Shown here: positions 9,399-12,488 of the stretch, one piece after another
Layout: the number at the start of each line of letters is the position of its first letter
Position numbering within the stretch: position 1 is the stretch's first letter
Source: an uncultured Paracoccaceae bacterium
Lineage (GTDB): Bacteria > Pseudomonadota > Alphaproteobacteria > Rhodobacterales > Rhodobacteraceae
NCBI GenBank assembly: GCA_938038825.1
Contig: CALHST010000195.1
Span: forward strand, 1 to 12,488
Length of the DNA stretch: 12,488 nt
Direction: 5' to 3'
Position numbers and translations under genes: made by a program
The notes under the pieces: model-generated
What the model was told of the DNA's origin: nothing
Seen by the model: only the letters and a program-made list of their open reading frames with translations
The model's database searches: none

Positions 9399-9430
9399 GG
9401 GGCGGTTAACACTATATTAATAAAGTTAAC
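9390..9430 (+). promoter_or_regulatory. Candidate promoter with flanking GTTAAC boxes, hyi-like gene
   Basis: GTGAAA (9390-9395, 4 of 6 to the -35 consensus), a 17-base spacer and TATATT (9413-9418, 5 of 6 to the -10 consensus) make a plausible sigma-70 type promoter. The self-complementary hexamer GTTAAC occurs on both sides of the -10 element, at 9405-9410 and 9425-9430, exactly 20 bases apart, which is the spacing expected for two sites on the same helix face. This suggests an operator overlapping the promoter. It is inference from sequence only. Confidence 0.4.
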
Positions 9431-9508
9431 GCTTTGATTTCTTGGGTGGGTGAAAAGTTAATTTCGGTTTTTCAAAGCTTTCGCGACGTTTGTGTTGCGT
9501 ATTTTTTC

Positions 9509-9515
9509 AAGGTGA
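9509..9515 (+). promoter_or_regulatory. Ribosome-binding site deciding the GTG start of the hyi-like gene
   Basis: AAGGTGA lies five bases before the GTG at 9521. It complements the 16S rRNA tail well, and similarity to the hydroxypyruvate isomerase family starts immediately after it. This rules against the longer frame that begins at a TTG at 9434. Confidence 0.7.
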
Positions 9516-9520
9516 TTTTT

Positions 9521-10291
9521 GTGAAACTGGCAGCCAATTTGTCACTTCTCTGGCAAGAACTTCCTTTTCTTGACCGTTTTGATGCAGCCGCCGCTGCTGG
9601 ATTTCCTGCGGTCGAGGTTCTGTTTCCCTATGACATAAGCGTGCGTGACATGCAGATGGCTTTGCGGCGCAATGGGTTACGGATGATTTTGATGAATGGA
9701 CCGCCGCCAAATTATGCCGGCGGTCCGCGTGGGTTTGCGGCGATCCCGGGCGGTCGTGATCGGTTTCGCCACGATATGATACGGTCTTTTCGATATGCCG
9801 AGACATTGGGCGTGCAGTTTTTGCACGTGATGGCTGGAAATTCTAACGGTCCGGATGCGTTTGATGCCATGGTCGACAACCTGCGATGGGCGTCACGGAA
9901 CGCACCAAAAGGGCTGACGCTAACAATTGGTCCGTTTTCAAAGGCGGATATGCCAGGGTACTTTCTGTCTGACTACCGGATGACCGCCCGTATTTTGGAT
10001 GCGGTGCGCAAACCCAATGTGCGTCTGCAATATGATAGTTATCAGGCCGACATGATCCACGGGGATGCTGTGGAAATTTGGCGCAGGTTTGGATTACGTG
10101 CCGCACATGTCCAACTGGGGGATTCTCCTGAATCTGTTGCGCCGTTCGAAGGCAGAATAGATTTCCCTATGTTGTTCCGCGAAATCGAAAACAGCGGGTA
10201 TCAAGGATGGATCTCGGCGCATTACAAGCCCGGGCAACGCGCGACCGAAGAGTCGTTGCGTTGGATCAAGAAATTGAAATTCGCCGCGTGA
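9521..10291 (+). CDS. Hydroxypyruvate isomerase-like TIM-barrel protein, probable active-site-degenerate homologue
   Basis: This 256-residue protein has about the length of Hyi (hydroxypyruvate isomerase, glyoxylate metabolism) and co-linear family motifs: KLAANLSLLWQELPFLDRF at the start, AGFPAVEVLFPY (26-37), LHVMAGN (101-107), ADMPGYFL (142-149), RLQYDSYQ (168-175), HVQLGDSP (196-203) and GWISAHYKP (229-237). By my recollection of the family, the catalytic and metal-binding residues are altered. Gly137 (TIGPFS) stands where EPxN carries Glu, Gln175 where YDxYH carries His, SVAP (205-208) where RHEP is usual, and His234 where the second catalytic Glu sits. The fold looks intact and there is no frameshift, so this may be a pseudoenzyme or have a new activity. 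The start is the GTG at 9521, with SD AAGGTGA. It stands alone, convergent to the YjbR gene. Confidence 0.8.
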   Translation: MKLAANLSLLWQELPFLDRFDAAAAAGFPAVEVLFPYDISVRDMQMALRRNGLRMILMNGPPPNYAGGPRGFAAIPGGRDRFRHDMIRSFRYAETLGVQFLHVMAGNSNGPDAFDAMVDNLRWASRNAPKGLTLTIGPFSKADMPGYFLSDYRMTARILDAVRKPNVRLQYDSYQADMIHGDAVEIWRRFGLRAAHVQLGDSPESVAPFEGRIDFPMLFREIENSGYQGWISAHYKPGQRATEESLRWIKKLKFAA

Positions 10292-10303
10292 GCTAAAGCT
10301 CAC
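10288..10303. repeat. Inverted repeat GTGAGCTAAAGCTCAC between convergent genes
   Basis: A six-base stem (GTGAGC/GCTCAC) around TAAA spans the stop of the hyi-like gene and nearly fills the 13-base gap to the convergent YjbR gene. It sits where a bidirectional terminator would be expected, but neither side has a T-run. It may act as a weak terminator or as RNA 3'-end protection. Confidence 0.45.
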
Positions 10304-10304
10304 C

Positions 10305-10658
10305 TTACGGGTTGGTCTGATCCCAGTCCTTCAAAAATCGCTTGGGCGCCATGGACCGCCACGTTGATCTCAGTCTTGCTTCTGCCCAGCCTTCGTCAAT
10401 CAGCCCACCTGCCACCAGGATCAGGTTGTGGGATTCATAGTGTTTGTGAAATGGAAACGTTTCTGGATCCGCAGTGCGCAGCATATCGCGTTCATCTTTG
10501 TCACATTTAAACAACGCGGCTTCCATGTATGGCGACCACCAGACCCACAGCTTGCCATGTGCCTTTAAGACGTCATTGCCCCAACTGGTGGCTTCTTCGA
10601 CCTTGGGCAAGTCCAACCCAAGTGCAAAGGCTTTCATCTCTGGCCAATCTTGGATCAT
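10305..10658 (-). CDS. MmcQ/YjbR family protein
   Basis: This is a 117-residue cytoplasmic protein with the MmcQ/YjbR ('CyaY-like' fold) pattern: an N-terminal helix (MIQDWPEMKAFALGLDLP), TSWGNDVLKAHGKLWVWW (24-41), a strand ALFKCDKDERDML (48-60), and a C-terminal helix pair ending WRSMAPKRFLKDW. The family is often called DNA-binding from its fold, but its function is not established. I chose the ATG at 10658 because GGGAG lies eight bases upstream (10667-10671) and family similarity begins there; in-frame GTG codons at 10673 and 10685 are alternatives. The gene lies 44 bases downstream of polA on the same strand without a visible terminator, so co-transcription is likely. Its 3' end is 13 bases from the convergent hyi-like gene. 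Confidence 0.85.
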   Translation of the reverse strand: MIQDWPEMKAFALGLDLPKVEEATSWGNDVLKAHGKLWVWWSPYMEAALFKCDKDERDMLRTADPETFPFHKHYESHNLILVAGGLIDEGWAEARLRSTWRSMAPKRFLKDWDQTNP

Positions 10659-10702
10659 TGCGATGGCTCCCACTGATTTGATCACCCCCTATGATAGCAC
10701 AG

Positions 10703-12488
10703 TTAATGCGCTTCGGCCCAATGCGCGCCGGTGCCAGCCTCGACGACCAGATCAACATCCAGCTTCACAACCGGATCACAGGCATTTTCCATCACGTCTT
10801 TGGCCGTCTTGATCAGCGCGTCTTCAGCGCCTTTTTCAACCTCGAACAGCAGTTCGTCGTGCACTTGCAACAGCATCTTTGCAGGCTGACCTTCGATGGC
10901 TGCGGGCATGCGGATCATCGCGCGCCGGATAATGTCAGCGGCGGTGCCTTGGATCGGGGCGTTGATCGCGGCGCGATAGGCAAAGCTGGCTTTTGGCCCC
11001 TTTGCGTTGATTTCCGGCGTGTGGATACGCCGCCCGAACAGTGTTTCAACCCGGCCATGCTCTTTGGCGAATTCTTTGGTGTCGGTCATATAGTCTTTGA
11101 TGCCGGGGAAACGCTCAAAATACCGGTCAATGAACCCTTGTGCCTCTTTGCGCGGAATCCGCAGATTGCGCGCAAGGCCAAAGCCGGAAATGCCGTAAAT
11201 CACACCAAAATTGATTGCCTTGGCCTGACGGCGCACGTCTGGTGTCATTTCATCAAGCGGCACGCCGAACATTTCGGATGCGGTCAGCGCGTGAATGTCC
11301 AAGCCGTCTTTGAACGCCTGTTTCAGCTCGGGGATACCTGCGATATGGGCCAAAATACGCAGTTCGATCTGCGAATAGTCGAGTGCCACCAGCGTCTTAC
11401 CCTCTTCGGCGATGAATGCCTCGCGGATGCGGCGGCCTTCTTCGGTGCGGATCGGGATGTTCTGCAAGTTCGGATCGGTGGAGGCCAACCGCCCGGTCGA
11501 GGCCCCGGTGATCGCGTAAGACGTATGTACGCGCCCCGTTTCGGCGTTGATATGCGTCTGCAACGCGTCGGTATAAGTCGACTTAAGCTTAGAGAGTTGC
11601 CGCCAATCCAGTACCCGCGCGGGCAATTCATGTTCTGTCGCCAAGTCTTCAAGCACATCCGCGCCGGTGGCGTATTTGCCCGTCTTGCCGCGCTTGCCGC
11701 CCTCCAACCCCATTTTGTCGAACAGAATGTCCCCGACCTGCGCCGGAGAGCCAACATTGAATGTCTCGCCCGCCAGCTCGTGAATTTCGGCTTCAAGCCC
11801 CGCCATCTTCTGGGCAAAGGCGTTGGACATGCGCGACAGCACTTCGCGATCCACTTTGATCCCCGACATCTCCATGCCGGCCAGCACGTTGACCATGGGG
11901 CGTTCCAGCGTTTCATAAACCCGCGTAACGGACCGTTCATGCAGCTGCGGCTTGAACAACTTCCACAGGCGCAAGGTGATATCTGCGTCTTCGGCGGCGT
12001 ATTTCACCGCGTCATCCACAGGCACTTTGTCGAAGGTGATCATCGACTTGCCGGAACCCAATAGGGACTTAATTGGGATTGGTGTGTGGTTCAGATACCG
12101 TTCCGACAGCGCATCCATACCGTGGTTGTGCTCGCCTCCATGCAGCGCATAGGACATCAGCATTGTGTCATCAATTGGTGCGATTTCGATCCCAAGACGC
12201 CGGAAAATCTTGGCGTCGTATTTCATATTTTGCCCGATTTTGATGACCGACGGATCCTCTAGCAAGGGCTTGATCATCGCAAGTGCTTCTTCGAACGGCA
12301 TCTGCCCTTCGGCCAACGCGTCAGAGGCAAACAAATCATCGCCGCCATCCGCCTTGTGGATCAGCGGCACATAACAAGCCTCGCCCGGTTCCACGCACAG
12401 ACAGATGCCCACCAAATCGGCGACCATTTCATCCAAGCCCGTGGTTTCCGTGTCCACCGCGATCCAACCGCGTTTATAGGCCGCGTCG
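10703..12488 (-). CDS. polA: DNA polymerase I, 3'-5' exonuclease and polymerase domains (5' part outside the window)
   Basis: The frame is open at the right edge; 594 C-terminal residues of a protein usually about 930 long are visible, and the N-terminal 5'-3' exonuclease lies outside. The proofreading domain has intact motifs: Exo I VDTETTGLD (D12, E14), Exo II IGQNMKYD (D91), Exo III YAAEDAD (Y163, D167). The polymerase domain has motif A DYSQIELR (D370), the O-helix RRQAKAINFGVIYG with R419, K423, F427 and Y431, and motif C LLQVHDELLFEV (H543, D544, E545). All residues needed for template-directed synthesis and proofreading appear present, so this is a working enzyme for Okazaki-fragment processing and repair. 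It ends with a TAA at 10703-10705, 44 bases before the YjbR gene on the same strand. Confidence 0.97.
   Translation of the reverse strand, partial: DAAYKRGWIAVDTETTGLDEMVADLVGICLCVEPGEACYVPLIHKADGGDDLFASDALAEGQMPFEEALAMIKPLLEDPSVIKIGQNMKYDAKIFRRLGIEIAPIDDTMLMSYALHGGEHNHGMDALSERYLNHTPIPIKSLLGSGKSMITFDKVPVDDAVKYAAEDADITLRLWKLFKPQLHERSVTRVYETLERPMVNVLAGMEMSGIKVDREVLSRMSNAFAQKMAGLEAEIHELAGETFNVGSPAQVGDILFDKMGLEGGKRGKTGKYATGADVLEDLATEHELPARVLDWRQLSKLKSTYTDALQTHINAETGRVHTSYAITGASTGRLASTDPNLQNIPIRTEEGRRIREAFIAEEGKTLVALDYSQIELRILAHIAGIPELKQAFKDGLDIHALTASEMFGVPLDEMTPDVRRQAKAINFGVIYGISGFGLARNLRIPRKEAQGFIDRYFERFPGIKDYMTDTKEFAKEHGRVETLFGRRIHTPEINAKGPKASFAYRAAINAPIQGTAADIIRRAMIRMPAAIEGQPAKMLLQVHDELLFEVEKGAEDALIKTAKDVMENACDPVVKLDVDLVVEAGTGAHWAEAH

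Larger units (their letters stand above)
9284..9520. other. 237-base intergenic region, regulatory-looking
   Basis: No convincing gene is present here. An in-frame extension of the downstream gene back to a TTG at 9434 exists, but it lacks family similarity and is T-rich. The region contains a perfect 15-base palindrome (9305-9319), the 10-base direct repeat TGTGAAACGG (9346-9355 and 9389-9398), two GTTAAC hexamers 20 bases apart (9405-9410, 9425-9430), a possible promoter between them, and a T-rich leader of roughly 90 bases leading to a good ribosome-binding site. Its base composition is more AT-rich than the flanking genes from about 9405 on. Confidence 0.6.

Noticed and set aside
9434..9520. 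N-terminal extension of the hyi-like protein from a TTG at 9434
   Set aside because: The extra 29 residues have no family similarity, and a strong Shine-Dalgarno lies right before the GTG at 9521, where similarity begins.
10691..12064. Long + strand open frame opposite polA (457 codons)
   Set aside because: polA is unmistakable on the - strand. The antisense translation is rich in Arg, His, Gln and Phe without domain pattern, typical of a shadow frame.

Overview
This window looks like chromosome from an alphaproteobacterium of the Rhodobacteraceae (Roseobacter-type). The basis is protein character (DUF1285 next to a MoxR/DUF58/DUF4159 cluster, an alphaproteobacterial-style PolA, a ROK regulator), moderately high GC, many GTG starts and tightly coupled genes. 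I could run no database search, so the taxonomic call is inference. I see no tRNA, rRNA, CRISPR array, insertion sequence or phage gene.

Layout. (1) At 1-1964 on the + strand, the C-terminal end of a ROK-family protein overlaps by 4 bases an exported CRTAC1-type protein with FG-GAP calcium loops and an ASPIC/UnbV tail. Its stop codon abuts the stop of the convergent operon. (2) At 1965-8636 on the - strand lies a four-gene operon: MoxR AAA+ ATPase, DUF58 protein, a large BatA-like/DUF4159 membrane protein, and a second large membrane protein with a glutamine-amidotransferase-like region. Each junction is a 4-base ATGA or GTGA overlap. (3) A 68-base divergent promoter region separates this operon from a DUF1285 gene (8705-9283, +). 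(4) A 237-base intergenic region holds a perfect 15-base palindrome, a 10-base direct repeat, twin GTTAAC boxes around a possible -10 element, and a T-rich leader. (5) A hydroxypyruvate-isomerase-like TIM-barrel gene follows (9521-10291, +). (6) Convergent to it are a small MmcQ/YjbR gene and, upstream of that, the C-terminal two thirds of polA, which runs off the right edge.

How the genes may work together. The MoxR operon has the parts of an AAA+ chaperone paired with von Willebrand-A-like partners at the inner membrane, as in the Bat/aerotolerance class, but its physiological target is unknown. Its three VWA-like proteins all appear to lack a complete DxSxS metal site. polA and the YjbR gene may be co-transcribed. 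The ROK gene and the CRTAC1 gene are translationally coupled.

The points most worth a second look are the hyi-like protein, which seems to have lost the family's catalytic and metal-binding residues, the regulatory-looking region in front of it, and the degenerate-MIDAS MoxR/VWA operon.
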